In this document: one piece after another, positions 14,137 through 33,200 of the stretch
How the letters are laid out: every line of letters begins with the position of its first letter
Position numbering within the stretch: position 1 is the first letter of the stretch
DNA from: Utricularia gibba
Taxonomy: Eukaryota > Streptophyta > Magnoliopsida > Lamiales > Lentibulariaceae
Assembly (NCBI GenBank): GCA_002189035.1
Contig: NEEC01000010.1
Location: 3,472,001-3,536,000 of the forward strand
Reading direction: 5' to 3'
DNA: 64,000 bases
The notes under the pieces: model-generated
Told to the model about the DNA's origin: nothing
Databases searched by the model: none
What the model saw: only the letters and a program-made list of their open reading frames with translations
Program-made: the position numbers and the translations under genes

Positions 14137-17100
14137 CTATGTTTCTACAGCAGCGTCATTCTGGCTGTGGGATGTATGCGAGAATTCCCAACCAGGGAAG
14201 CAGCTCCCGGAGAACAAACTTGCAGGAGCTGAACTGTAGAATGCCAATGGGACCTGCTTCACTCTTCTTCTTATCTGCATCACACAGAAAACCAACAAAT
14301 AAATGCCTTGGGATGGCCACTCATACCAGAAATCTATAGACAGGTGGTGATAAAGCCATGCTTCGAGATATTGCACTTCACCTCATCATGAAAGATTGTT
14401 GCATATGAACCTGAGCAAAAATCTTTGACAACAATTTCTGCAGCCTTTGATTTGGAGGACAAATCATTCTCAAGAGACAGGGCAAATCTGAATGAACGGA
14501 ATCGTCTTTGTTATGTTATTGGAGGAAAGAATCCAGAAAAAAACAAGCAGAAGCCTTGCTCACGGATTGGTACCTTGACACCGCAGGGCAGTAATGATGG
14601 CGAAGAGTGTCCAACTCCCAGAGAGAGCTCCCTGTCAGAAATTTCCCAGTGAAGGAAAAAAAAATGTTACCTTCTCTTCAAAAAGCTAAAGAAACGAAAA
14701 GCAGTTGCCCAGCACTAAGCATGAAGCTCGGCAGGATTAGATGACATTGCAGTTCAAAAACGAAACCGCAGTTAAAAACTACAGGAAGTGTCATGCTCGG
14801 AAAAATCGATAAATATTGTTAGAAAAGAGTACGGACTCTCCATGAATGATGATTGGACAGAAAAAAGAAAAGAAACTCGAACTCACTCAAAGCGTTGGTA
14901 CTTCTAGGATCACTTTCTTCATATCTGAAGTGATCCAGTCCTGGCTTCCCCTGAAGTAGATCATTATCAGCACCACGTTTGTTGGAGCTTCCCAAACTGA
15001 TTTCCACTTCTGTAGAAGTTCCATTGCCAATAGCGTTACCACCTTCCTGCTTGATAAATGGGAGTAGTTTAGATATTTAAAGTTTATGATACATCATGTG
15101 AATCTATTCCTTAATACTTAGTTGGTGATCTGTAGCTTTTCATAAAACATGCATTCTCAAGGAACAGAAAACTCATCCTTCATGCCGTATGTTGCCTTCC
15201 ACACACACACACACACGCACACAAAACAACCATCATGAGAAAACAAGATCATGAATGTGTACTAGTTCAAATTATTTCGCACATCAGGAAAGTTCATTAT
15301 TAATATATGACTCCAGAAAATCCCGATTCCACAAAGAAATTGAAAACCAAGAATTAGCACAAAAGAAATTAGCTACCTTATGAACCAAGAAGTAGACTGA
15401 AGGATGTCTCTGTAGAAGATTATGGACCAGAGCAATTACAACAAGAGCTCCTGATGGAGGGATAAAGAGAGCAAGCCTGCTCAGTTTCTTACAGAAGGAA
15501 GCAGCCAAATAAGCTGGAAGGAGAGACGATTTCAAGCACGAGTCGAGGAGCTGAGAATGTTAAGAAAAAAGCACGTTCTTAATAATAAAATTTAGTATAC
15601 GGTATAACAAATACTACATCAAATAAGGCAATAAATCAATTGTCTATATCGATGCTTTCAGCTCATCGTCATGGCTTGACAATGATGAACCAGTAAAGTA
15701 ACATTGTTTTCAGTTCCGGTCGAGAGCAACCTACAGTTTATACACACAAGTTCTACAGAAAAAAAAAAGAAGAAATGCAAGGAAGAGAAATAATATCATG
15801 TCGCACGTTCAGTACCTGGAAAAATTTTGCTCGATGCTTAGCTATAAATATAGAGGGCTCTAGCAGACCATAGAGTTTATTATAAAAATTTGGGTACTCA
15901 AGTCCATGTTGTGTCATAAGGATGTACAGACTGCTCAGAGCCATAACGCTGACAATGCCACCAATATCGTATGAGAGAGTTAAGAAGTCACTGAGAGGAC
16001 GAGCAATTAAAGAAATAAAGTGGTGTTAGGAGGAAATCAAATGAAAAAAAATAATCTACTCATGATGAACATCCGCATGACTTGCCATAACACTGTTGGA
16101 TTAGAAAGATTTGGAATGACGTCCTGATGAAGCGTGGCTAGAACCTACAAGCCAATGGAAGCATCGGTGACCTGCTAGAATATATGCATGACTTCCTTAA
16201 ACTTGCACATGCATGCACAAGGTGATCGCTTTTTTTGTGTTGTTGGGTACTGGTATACAAATAATTTATAGTAGAGGAAACCTGAAAGTAATGATAATCA
16301 TATGGACCCATGGAAAAAAAAGCACTCTGCTTCACCTCCTTGTAGACATCAAGGGGAAGCTCCAGTTTGAGAAATGATATCCACGCATTGCTAAACTTAA
16401 GTTTCATTTTCCTTGCCACCTTTATGGGTGAATGACCCTGAAAATAAAATTATATATATATTGATTCATGAAGAAAACCATTTATATGTGCATAAGGGCA
16501 AGGCCAACGTGAAGAAAACCATGTATACCTTGTCATTGAACTTATCAGAACTAGGGTTCTTATATTCCGTGTCAGTATGCTCATCTTTTCTTTTGCTGTT
16601 GAACATGCCTATTGAAGACATGTGTGGAGAGAAGTTGAGCAAAAATAACGACTACCCAAAATTAACCTGAAAAGTAGTGCGCCATTGGAAATCAACTATT
16701 ACCGAGTGAGCTCCACATCTTGGAATTTTCATCTGAATCTCCAAAAGGCGGCACCTTACTCAGCAAATGATGTATCATGCGAATGGAGAGCTCCTTGCTT
16801 CATTAAAAGAAAATCAAGGATAGTATTTAGACCAACCTAGGGGAGCAAAATCTGGTGAAAGTAATTGCACAGCAGCGTTGAGTCCAGATGCATTCAAATT
16901 TCATTAACTCGTAAGTAGAAAAATATTTAGCTGAAAATGAAACTGACCATTTCAGGAGATGTGATAACGCTCCAGATATATTTAGGTCAATAATTAAGTT
17001 AAATAAATCTTATTACACATTTTAAGATAACTAATTCTAGGAACCTAATTCAAAATGCTAGCTACTCTTTATTACCTTGTCAATGACTGAGTGTTGCCAC

Positions 17101-18311
17101 CAGCATCTTGATTGGAATCATCAGCTGTGGGAAAGGAAAAGAGGAAAAAAATCTGATTGGTGAACAAATAAGATGTTGAATAATTTTTTGGCCTCACTAA
17201 AACGAAAGAGGGGCTTGCCTTTCCTTTCAAGGGTTCGAGCTAGTTTATCCAAACTTATATACGTGAAATACCTGTACAAAAATAAATATTACTTTGCTAG
17301 CAATTTGAACTAAATACTATAGAAATGCACTTTCCGTATAACATTTTCAAAAAATTTGAAAATTTTACACAAAATGAGTGGTTGTAAACAAAAAAAAAAA
17401 AAAAAAAGCCATCGAGCAAAGGTAGACATACCGAACATCAATATACATAAAATATTTGCTAGTGAGCGAATCCAATACGATGTCATCAACGCTTAGCACA
17501 GAATGCGCCTACATCAATATAAAAAATAAAATCAGAGAACACAGGATAAAACAAAAAAGGACAAATATTTCAATGCAATCAATGGCGTAAAAGGAGACTT
17601 ACCAAGGCACTGAGAAGCTTGTGATAAATAGCAGAGTGAAACCTTCCCCCATTGCCATTTTTCACAAATTCCATGATGGAGTCAAGCACAACCTCCTGTA
17701 GCAAGATAGGCAGACTAATATCAAATGATAATAAAGCCGTATCAAATTATCTTCAATTCTCAGTAGGGCCAGACTTCAAAACCTATGTCCAGTAATACAA
17801 TAATGCCATATGAAAAAAGATGACCTTTTTTTTTAAAAAAAAAGGAATAACAGAAGTCATCTAACGAATACAAAACAGCAACTCTTACTCTAACAGCATC
17901 CTCAGAATCCGAGACAGCAAAGCCGATGAGAGATTGAGCAAACTCGTCAAACTTAGAGGTAAGCCAAGTGCGGTAAACGACCTCAGGGTGAGAGTCTGTA
18001 TCGCCACATTTAGACAAAGACAAAGATCCCAACTCGGAAAGTAAGGGAGTGAAGAAGGACTGCAAGGAAAGGAGAGACTCGAGGACATATTGCGGCGGAG
18101 AATTAGGATTGATAAATTCCAGGAGGATCGGAAGGTTGTTGATGTGTCTTCTGGAGATAAGTAACTGCTCTCCTAGAACCTTCAAACCTGATAGGCTCAA
18201 ATTTCCCACCTTATTCTTCTTCTGCTTTCGACTCGTCGTCGGAGAACTGTGCCACCCGGCGGCGCGTTTCATGGAAGCCATGGAGGAGGAAGCTGCGGGT
18301 GGGGTTTGCAT
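14137..18311 (-). CDS. NOC4: Nucleolar complex protein 4 (NOC4/CBF-Mak21 family)
   Basis: This is a homologue of NOC4, which with NOP14 helps mature and export the 40S pre-ribosome. I place 15 exons: 17889-18311, 17603-17695, 17432-17508, 17219-17271, 17076-17124, 16703-16797, 16529-16608, 16336-16437, 16086-16144, 15816-15990, 15377-15550, 14887-15046, 14574-14631, 14382-14487 and 14137-14274, giving 613 residues. The CBF domain is clear: YDIGGIVSVMALSSLYILMT, QHGLEYPNFYNKLYGLLEPS, KHRAKFFQ, SSLLPAYLAASFCKKLSRLA. It continues SSLWELDTLRHHYCPAVSRF and ends RRRVKQVPLAFYSSAPASLF. Two introns require GC donors, after AAAG at 17219 (GCAAGC) and after TTATG at 16086 (GCAAGT). Only these keep the conserved joins ERK|ADDSNQ and NPTVLC|DFLTLSYD. 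The frame is intact throughout. Confidence 0.93.
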
Positions 18312-18578
18312 TTTATGATAAAACGAAAAATGAAATTTGGGCCTTTATTCTGGAAGTTTGTTGGATCCAGCCCAAGAAGGAGCGATGGAGGAGAAGTGAC
18401 GATTTGGAAAAGGCATCCAAAAGGGATTCTGGCAATCTGTTGGATCAAGGAAAACGAACAAGTGCTGTAGCTGTACAAAAGGGATTTTCACAAGTCTCTG
18501 TCTGATCTTTGAAACAAAAGGGATTTCGGCCCCGACACACAACACACACACACACACCACGAGTCAGGGTTGAAAATG

Positions 18579-19930
18579 TCAGTCTTGTTCATCATCCAAG
18601 TCCAAGTATGAGAGTGAGACTGGAGACTGCTCACCACTTTCAGCACAGTGCTCCCCAAGTTGGCGTCGCATATGCTTGATGTAAACATCATCAAACGCAT
18701 CAATGCTCAGGCCGGAGCCCATGAAAACCTCCAACTCACTCACAAACCTCGCTGTCCTGCCACTCAAGAAAGCTTTGCTTACTTCATAGACTCTTGTTCT
18801 AAACTCCTCCCGTGCCCTGTCTTTCGAACAACTTCCCTTGTCCTTCAACCAACCTCTGCTCGTTCCACGATATCAACCCAGTATTACGCTTTCTTATCCT
18901 GTGGATGCTATACTTCAAGATCAAGAAATGCTGCTTCGTACCTTCGCAATGCATCCAGCGCTCCACTTATGTGATGGACAATAATATCCACATCCTCATC
19001 CTGCAGGATAGCCTGAATCTCTCTTCTCAGCCAGTCACCAAGAAAGCTATTTTGTTGTAGATATTTTCTGGCCTTCCAATAACTTGGCACCTTCAGCTCA
19101 TCACCCAGATTACCTGCCAACCCACAATCACCAAAAAGTATGACAACCAAGATTCATCCTCTCAACACAACAACCAAGAGCTGGGGTGTAACAAAGATCA
19201 AATACCCTGTTCAACGTAGTAGCATTTCAATCTATACCTATGGGCTTCTGTAAAGAACCCACTGCAGAGATAAAGATACATATCAGTCAACAGGAAATGA
19301 CACGATCTACAAACACAAGCATGCCGTAAAAAACACTCAGTACCTATTCTTCAACTTCTCACCCGCGTAATCTCGTTGGAATGCAGCCCCATCATATCCA
19401 TGAATAATAGACAGATTCTCAGTCTGAAGATAAGAATGAAAGAATGTCTGATCATGGCGAAAATCACAACGGGGAAATCTGGGAGAGATTGGAGTTTTTT
19501 AAGTGTTGATCAACAAAAAACCGCTAAGGCACAGCCTTGAACAGATAAAACCTTCGACACCGAAACCAGGAGATGAAGCTAACCTTGCAAAGTGGGCACT
19601 TGAAAGATGAACGTGGACCGGATCCGCTGGCTGCAACTATATCGATCCATTTCTTGATGCAGCTATAACAAAACTTGTCTGCAAAATAAAGTCTCTTGAA
19701 TCAATTTCCAGGCAAATCTCGAGGATTCTTTATTCCCGGTACTGAGTATGCTTACTGAGTATATACTGTACAGTCAAACCCCTCACCAATATCACTATAG
19801 CAACTATGGAAAACGAAGCATGTTACGTACGGAAGCATTGGTCCAAATATGAGTCGCGAGTGACTTGCGACAGGCAGATGGGGCAGGGATTTTGGTCGGA
19901 AAATGTCGAGCTTTCATCCCCAGCCATCAT
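18579..19930 (-). CDS. RING-type E3 ubiquitin ligase, uncharacterised plant family
   Basis: This is a C3HC4 RING protein predicted to transfer ubiquitin from an E2. Six exons: 19831-19930, 19584-19678, 19344-19423, 19206-19261, 18914-19113 and 18579-18842, giving about 264 residues; the last intron is 71 nt. The start has two ATGs in a row (19930 or 19927). The RING occupies residues 15-65: CPICLSQVTRDSYLDQC, FHKFCYSCIKKWI, then FKCPLC. The rest is a conserved plant C-terminal region with RRYEAAFLDLE, a helix pattern FLSGRTARFVSELEVFMGSG, and a poorly conserved acidic tail YLDLDDEQD. No membrane segment. It is head to head with TON2, 230 bp between start codons, so the two may share a promoter. 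Substrate unknown. Confidence 0.85.
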
Positions 19931-20160
19931 CGCAATTTCACCGCGGGCAGACGGAAGAGACGTGGAGGAGGAGAGGGCATAAATGTTAGAGACTACATAC
20001 ACAGTGGGCTTACAAAATAATTTACTTGTTACTGCGATTTCCCTGCGATAAATAAGGATTCTTTCTGGTGTGGTTACTGGTCCCTTTTCTCATTTCACAT
20101 CTCACCAGTTCCCTTCACTGCATTAGTTGGGGTCGAGGGGGGCTTTCGAGTCCATCGGAA
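19931..20160. promoter_or_regulatory. Short divergent promoter, RING E3 (-) and TON2 (+)
   Basis: Only 230 bp separate the two start codons, so this interval must hold both leaders and at least the core of both promoters. No strong TATA box is placed symmetrically. The TON2 side is C/T-rich. It is a candidate bidirectional promoter; the boundary is inferred from the gene calls. Confidence 0.5.
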
Positions 20161-22948
20161 ATGTACGGCGGCTCCGGCGATGGCGATGCCCCGGCGCAGA
20201 GGAAAATACCGGCTGCATCTTCAATGCTCTGGGTTCGGAATCTCCGCCGCTACATAGGATCTGGGGCTGGGCTCGGATCCGAGGCTCTTATGGGTGAAAT
20301 ACGCTTTGAGAAAGTTTTTTTTTTTTTTACTCCAAAGGAAGCACTTCCGTATCTGATGATTCTAAAATTATGCATTGCAGAACTTGAGACCAAGAAGATT
20401 TTGCTTGACATATTTAAAGAGAAGCAGCAGAAGAACGCTGAAGCTGGCGGCATTCCAAGCTTCTACAAGAGGGTAGCTTTGGTGTTTGTTTTACTCGCTT
20501 CCGTTTACTGGTTGTTCATTCCTTTTCCGTGGTTTTAGAAACCTGAAGAGGGTTCCATCAGCCACAGGGTTCAGAGGCTCGCTAAGTATCGATTTCTAAA
20601 GGTAATTTGGTTTAATTTCCTCTTGGTTCCTGTAGCACCACTCCTAAGTTTCTTCTCTTAAGAGATACTATGACTTTCTTGAATTTGTTTTCCCTACTTT
20701 TCTGATGCTTTCATGTTCTCCAATCAGAAACAATCTGATCTTTTGCTGAATGCTGATGACCTGGACGCCATGTGGGTATGCCTCAGAGAAAATTGTGTCA
20801 TTGATGATGCAACTGGAGCAGAGAAGGTAGCTACTTAAGACACTATATACATTAATGTTCAGCCAAGATGCGAACTTTTGGTTGGTTGAAGCTGACCTGA
20901 AACGCGTTCCATGTATGGCTTAGATGAATTATGAAGACTTCTGCCACATTGCTTCTGTGTGTACAGAACAAATAGGAGTGAAATGCCGACGTTTTTTCAG
21001 CCCCTCTAACTTCATGAAGTTTGAGAAAGACGAATCAGGAAGGATTTCCATCCTTCCTTTCTATCTCTATGTGATGCGTACAGTAAGGCATTTTTCCTCT
21101 GATCCATGTAGTGATGCACGAGGGAATAGAAAAAATTATGGCTTGTGCCTGTGGTCTGTGAATACAGGTTTCGCTAACCCAAGCCAGAATTGACATGAGC
21201 GAGCTTGATGAGGATTCTGATGGATTCCTTCAGCCTCATGTGTGTGGTTTATGTTTTTTATTTTAACACTGTAAATATCTTCTTTTTGATGATTTTTTTC
21301 TCTTATATTTTGAGCCTTTCTCTTCTTGAAATAGGAAATGGAGTCCTATATACGTGGTCTTATTCCTAACCTGGCGCAATTGAGGGACATGCCCACAGCT
21401 TTTGTGCAAATGTATTGTCGCATAGCAGCACACAAATTCTTTTTCTTCTGTGATCCACACAAGCGAGGTTTGTCTTTCATCAATTCTCTTAGGTTTACTA
21501 TTGAAGTCTTATATTTCAAGCACGGTAACTCATGTCAATGAACAGGTAAAGCATGCATAAAGAAGATCCTGCTTAGTAATTGTCTTCAAGAACTAATGGA
21601 ACTGCATCAGGTAATCCATGGTTGTGTATTCAGAAATTGTTCATTTGGGTCGTCACTTATTTAGGCATGTTATGATTAATACATTTAACTCTGTTTTATT
21701 AATTTTGAAACAACTTTTTCTGCTTTCCGCCCCCTGCATCAAGTGTTACAACCTTTTATCATGCCGTGCTGCTGTCTTTGCTTTCTCTGCTGGTTTTGTT
21801 TTTCACTGCCCCAGCTTAACGTTTGCTGTTGTTCTTACCTCTGGCTGAATCCAGGAAAATGAAGAAGAGGCAACTGATACTGAACAAGCAGAAAACTGGT
21901 TCTCCTTGACATCAGCCCAGCGCATATGCGGTATTATCAGTTTTTTAGTCTGAGTCACGTTTCTGCTGCCTCTTGAATAATTTTCGCGCTGAGTAGGGGG
22001 ATCCTGAAATTAACCAAATGTTGAATTGGGGAATTGCAGACATGTTCCTTGCGCTTGATAAGGATATGAACGGAACGCTGAGCAAACAGGAGCTTCGTGA
22101 TTATGCAGATGGGACATTGACTGACATTTTTATTGAGAGAGGTACATCCATTCTAATTGACTGCCATTTGCTAAATATGCGTGAAAGATGACTGTACATG
22201 GAAATAGTTAACTTTCCCTGAATGAAATGATAACCATCATGTCCCGTATTCTTCCATTTAGTTTTTGATGAGCATGTCCGCCGAGGCAAAAGTGGAGGTG
22301 GTAATGCCCGGGAAATGGATTTTGAAAGCTTCCTTGACTTTGTTCTTGCTCTGGAGAACAAGGACAGTACTGAAGGCCTCACATACTTATTCAAGTGTCT
22401 TGATCTTCAAGGCAGGGGATTCCTGACAACTGCTGATGTCCATACACTCTTCAGGTTAGTTTTGACTGTTTTTCCAAATGGAGATAAATTTACAAGTCAT
22501 TGTACCTCAGACATCAGTTTTGTTACAATAACAACGGTCCAATCTGGAAGTGAAGAATATTAATACGAAGAGCTTTCCATGTTTCCTGTTGTGTTATTCC
22601 TGCTTGTGACAATGTGTTAGCTGCATCCCTCAAGTTACCAGATACATAAGGCGTATGATTTGTGCCATGTCTCAGCAACCCTTGTCAATTTGCGTTTCAT
22701 GAAACAGAGATGTCCACCAGAAATGGATCGAGGGAGGTAATTACGAGCTGTGCATTGAAGATGTACGGGATGAAATCTGGGACATGGTAAAGCCAGCAGA
22801 CCCGCTGATGATATCGCTCTCTGATCTGCTTGCTTGCAAGCAGGGAGGGACTGTTGCAAGCATGCTTATAGATGTGCGTGGGTTCTGGGCCCATGACAAC
22901 AGGGAGAACCTTCTTCAGGAAGAGGAAGAACCTGAAGAGGAACAGTAG
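20161..22948 (+). CDS. TON2: PP2A regulatory subunit B'' TONNEAU2/FASS
   Basis: This is the plant B''-type regulatory subunit of protein phosphatase 2A, part of the TTP complex that organises cortical microtubules and the preprophase band. Twelve exons: 20161-20293, 20381-20472, 20539-20601, 20728-20826, 20924-21082, 21168-21239, 21335-21467, 21546-21610, 21855-21930, 22040-22141, 22262-22454 and 22708-22948, giving 475 residues, the normal length. The start MYGGSGDGDAP is followed by the invariant SSMLWVRNLRRYIGSGAGLG. Further blocks are NADDLDAMWVCLRENCVIDD, an EF-hand-like DEDSDGFLQ, a second calcium-loop-like region ALDKDMNGTLSKQEL, and LLQEEEEPEEEQ at the end. All introns are GT-AG. No defect seen. 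Confidence 0.97.
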
Positions 22949-23418
22949 CTGCACCATGTTGAATTCAAACGTGTAATCCTAACATCATCCAGTGTGAAGC
23001 AGGCGTCACTTTTATTCGGTTCTCTTTCCCTTTCTAGTAAAAGATATTTGTGTTTATTCTGTGTATAAGAAACTCTTAAGACCAAGGGGTCAAAAGTTGA
23101 GTTTGGCTCATCCGACGCGTACATGCCATGGGAACGTCTTTGCGTTTTGGCATTTAATAATTCGTATGTTGTGTAATACTGTTCTATTTATGACTAGGCA
23201 GAACTGCCATAAGGTTCACTGATTTCTCAAGATCTTCTAGTCTTGCCTCAAATGTTGCAAGTACAAGTACTAAAAGACCAACATCAGTATAACATGGGCT
23301 GCGTTCAATTACAGCTACAAGGTTGAAAAACAAATGCTGTTACTTTCTGTGGGCTCTTGCATCCATTTTTGTGAACATAAGCAAGCAAACAGCTCACACC
23401 TATTTGATAATGAATAGG
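22949..23418. other. Convergent 3' flank, TON2 and XRN4
   Basis: This 470-bp stretch lies between two converging stop codons. It is AT-rich with no supported coding frame and should hold both 3' UTRs. Nothing else noted. Confidence 0.35.
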
Positions 23419-29550
<6,132 letters not shown>

Positions 29551-30228
29551 CCCCTCTAGCAGCGAGCCGTAGCTGAAACAGGTAATTAAGTGCGGAGGAG
29601 GGTAGGATAAAAGAGAAAACCGCAAAGAAGAAAAAAGAAATCTCCCGCACGAACGTTCAAAACCAAATTCTCGTCTGTTCAATTGTAATATATATGTCTT
29701 GCTTCTCCGTCAAACCTTCTCTCCCAACTTTCTTCCATGGGCACATAAAACTCGATCTGGAGTGGTAACCACTAGAGCCAACATGTTACGGTGGAAGGAT
29801 GCGAAGCTCTCGATCCCCATGAAGGCAGCCTATTCATTAATTAACCAGTCCAAGTTCTCCCCAGTTCACATTTCGACAATTTTGTTAGAATCCATACCAT
29901 GGAACTGGTGTAATCTCCCACTGGAACAGAAGAAATTGGCATCTAGCTCGTATTATTCTGGGCAATTGAATAAGGATCCATAATAAAAATTTGACAATCC
30001 GGATATTATAAACGCAGGCAGCATTGGCTGCCCCACGTGGCAACGACAGCAGTAGCCACTGCCCGCCTACGTGTACACACTCCATTGGCAGTTCATGTTT
30101 TTCTTCTTCCCTCCTCAACGGCGGTGGCAGTGTGGCACCAAATGATGGGGAGCTACGGGTGTCCGGAAACTGGCACAAACGCAGTAATCCTGGCATCCGT
30201 ACCGTTTCCTTTGTCTTCCTCCCTTGTT
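29551..30228. other. Upstream region of XRN4
   Basis: This is the gap between the XRN4 start and the stop of the Raf-like kinase, both on the minus strand. It has no supported coding frame. A perfect CCACGTGG palindrome (30033-30040), a G-box/ABRE-type core, sits about 485 bp upstream of the XRN4 start. Its role is unproven. Confidence 0.4.
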
Positions 30229-33200
30229 TCATCTTCTACCCCTTTCATATTTCTTTGACGGCAGAGTGGTTGAGAGAACTCTCAGTCTTCTCGTTATTTC
30301 TGTGAAGGATGGTCTTGCTGTTGGATCATGGGACCAGCATTCCTCCATAAGTTTTCTCCACTCCACATCGCACCATTCCGGAATCGTTGGCCGCAATGTG
30401 TTGTTCACAATTCCACCTTCATCAAAATCACACACCGACAACATCAAGCTGCTCCTGTCTGAACGAGAACGTACATAAGCATGTGTTTTTGTGTTGCACA
30501 CCTATGATTGCACCACAGTGCATATTCATGTACGGCTCTTCTCCCGTCAATATCTCCCACATTGCAATGCCAAAAGAGAAAACGTCTACCTGGATCCACA
30601 GTCAAGCAAGAGATTTTAATCACATGCCAAAATTAAAATCCCATAACATGGACACGCGTCTAACCTTTTCGGAAACCCGGTTGCTGCCTCCATTTAGCAG
30701 CTCCGGAGTGTTCCACGAACACCACCAGACACAAGAGTATTCTGTTTTATTCTTGACAGTCCAAAATCACCAACCTGAGAGTAGCAGCATCACGTTGATT
30801 GGTAAACCAAATTGATGCAAAGCTCAGCAATTCCTTACAGAAATCTGGGAAACAACCTTGCATATGGGACGTTGGGGATCACCCAATTTTACTAGCAAGT
30901 TATCGCACTTCAAGTCAAAATGAACGATATTTTTCAGGTGCAGGTATTCCATGCCAAAAGCAGCATCTAGTGCAATCATAGCCTTCCTTCTCCTGTCCAG
31001 TGATCTGCTATGGAAATAAACTAACCATCTCATGGAATCAAACTAAAAAGAAACCAACAAGAAGGAAAGCACAAATAATAGGGAGAAGAAATTAAGAACC
31101 AACCGATCCTTCCTCAATATAGCACGCCTTAGTGATCCATTTGCCATGTATTCGGTCACAGTGGCAAATGCGCAGTCAGGTCCATCAGGAACCACCCCGT
31201 AGAATGCAACTATATTGGGATGATGGAGTCTAGACAGAATTTTATCCTCCCTCCAGAAATCATTGGTCTGAAGAATGCAGCCAGTATGAACTTATTATCT
31301 TTCATAAATCGGATTATATTCTCCAAAAAGCTTTTGATAATAGTCATATGTCTTTTACTCGGGACTAACCAAACTTTCCTGTTCGGAGGACCTTCCAGCA
31401 AAGCAATTCTTTCTTATTCTCTTAATGGCAACATCGGTTCCCCTCCATCTTCCATGGTACACGGTCCCAAATGTGCCAGATCCCAACTCCTTCAGATCTT
31501 CAAGATCAGCATTTCTTATGATCTGTGCGGTAGAGAGAGCACATGAGTTTTTTGGAAAATGCATGCTCTGGAAGGGAAACTAGGATACGAACTACCACGA
31601 AAATAGAATTAAAGCACGAGCATAAGATCACCTGCAAACCATATAGGCTGGCTTCCATTTCAATCATTGTAGCATCACGTAATGAGACATCCATATCTTC
31701 GACATCAGCATCCTGCATCCACGTGAACAACCAAACAAGTTTCTCTTTATTTACTTAGATGGTTTATTTAATCACCAATAAAACCATACATCGTCATCAG
31801 AATCATGCAACACACTTTCTACTTCTGTTTCTTCCGAGGATCTGATCTCATTAAGATCATCCTGTTGCACACGAGGGCTTATGGAGGCAGCAGAGCTTTC
31901 AAATGACATCTCCGTGGCTGCATCAATTATAACTTGAGTTTCTTGTCTGAAGGTTCCAGAAAATTTTCCTGAGGACAGAGGGTTGGCAAAGTTCTCACTT
32001 TCATTATCTAAGTCCTGGAAAGGGTATCTACCAGATCTTATTTCCACTACACTTAAATCATCGTTCAATCTTTTATTCTGCCAAGAGACTTCAGCCCGTA
32101 AAGCATCAACTTGCGTAACTCTAGGATAAATACTGCAGTCATCAAGACCTGCAGGTGAACTGGATTCATATTTGGACGAGATATATGGCCTCAGGAAATC
32201 TAGTTTGTTTACGCTCTTCTCATCTGTAATTTGCACTGCAGAAGGATTACAGCCAGCAACAGATGGATCACTGTCAATCAGATCATGAATTTGATTATGT
32301 ATATTCTGTTCTGGCATTTGATTCTTCACTGCTAACGGGTGTGAGGTCGTTTGATCAGTCACAGACATCATTGTCAAATCTTGAAGTGAAGTCTTCATAG
32401 AAGTAGATAGAGATGAATTCTTGCAGCCATTAACCTGCCTAAATGGACGACTGCACATTTGCGACAAGCTTGTTTTCTCTTCCAAGATGTTTGCCTTTGA
32501 TACACAATTCTTCCCAAGAGAATAACCTTCACCATCATTATTATTCTTTTTTTCTACGTTAAGTGTTGCCTTCTGGGTTTGGTCACCCCAGTAGATAAAG
32601 TCCTTATTAGGTGTCAGTGTCTCTTGCGACACTGGTACCTTATATGTGAATGAGACACGTTTCTCAGAAATGATCTTGTCTTCCAATATTCCTTCCAGGG
32701 ATGAACGGGACAGTCCATGTAAATGGGACTGTTCTGGGAAAAAAACTACAGATTCCTCGGATTGGAGTGGCACTGCAACTTGATCACTTCTAACTACACC
32801 CGAATCACTGGGACAAACATATGCTGATGTGGAATGAAAATCATTGTAGAACCAATTGGTTGTGCCTAAAGTAGGAGGTGTACAAGACTGTGAGCAGCAG
32901 GCTTCTTGCAAGGGAGGAGAAATCTGAAATCGGGATGCATCGAGCAAACAAGAATTGTTACATGATTGATCATCCTCAAGACGTTGGCAACTGACGTCTG
33001 ATCCATGCTTGCTTCTGGCATCTCTATAGCCTCTAAAGCTTGAAGTCCATAGGATATTCTGGAACCATCATGGAGGAATGAAGGCTTAGAATGGATTCGC
33101 TGAGCATTAGAATCTTCCACACATGGAGAGAGAAGCATATATTCCATAATGTTAAAATTGCATTTTTTTGTTTTTAAAATGAGGAAATGAAGTAGCATAC

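Noticed and set aside
15195-15222. CA-rich tract as a possible structured repeat
   Set aside because: A plain dinucleotide microsatellite inside a NOC4 intron; common in plant DNA.
16041-16085. NOC4 exon 9 extended through QVMRMFIMS to a GT donor
   Set aside because: That join leads to a frame with an early stop; the GC donor after TTATG restores the conserved CDFLTLSYDIGG.
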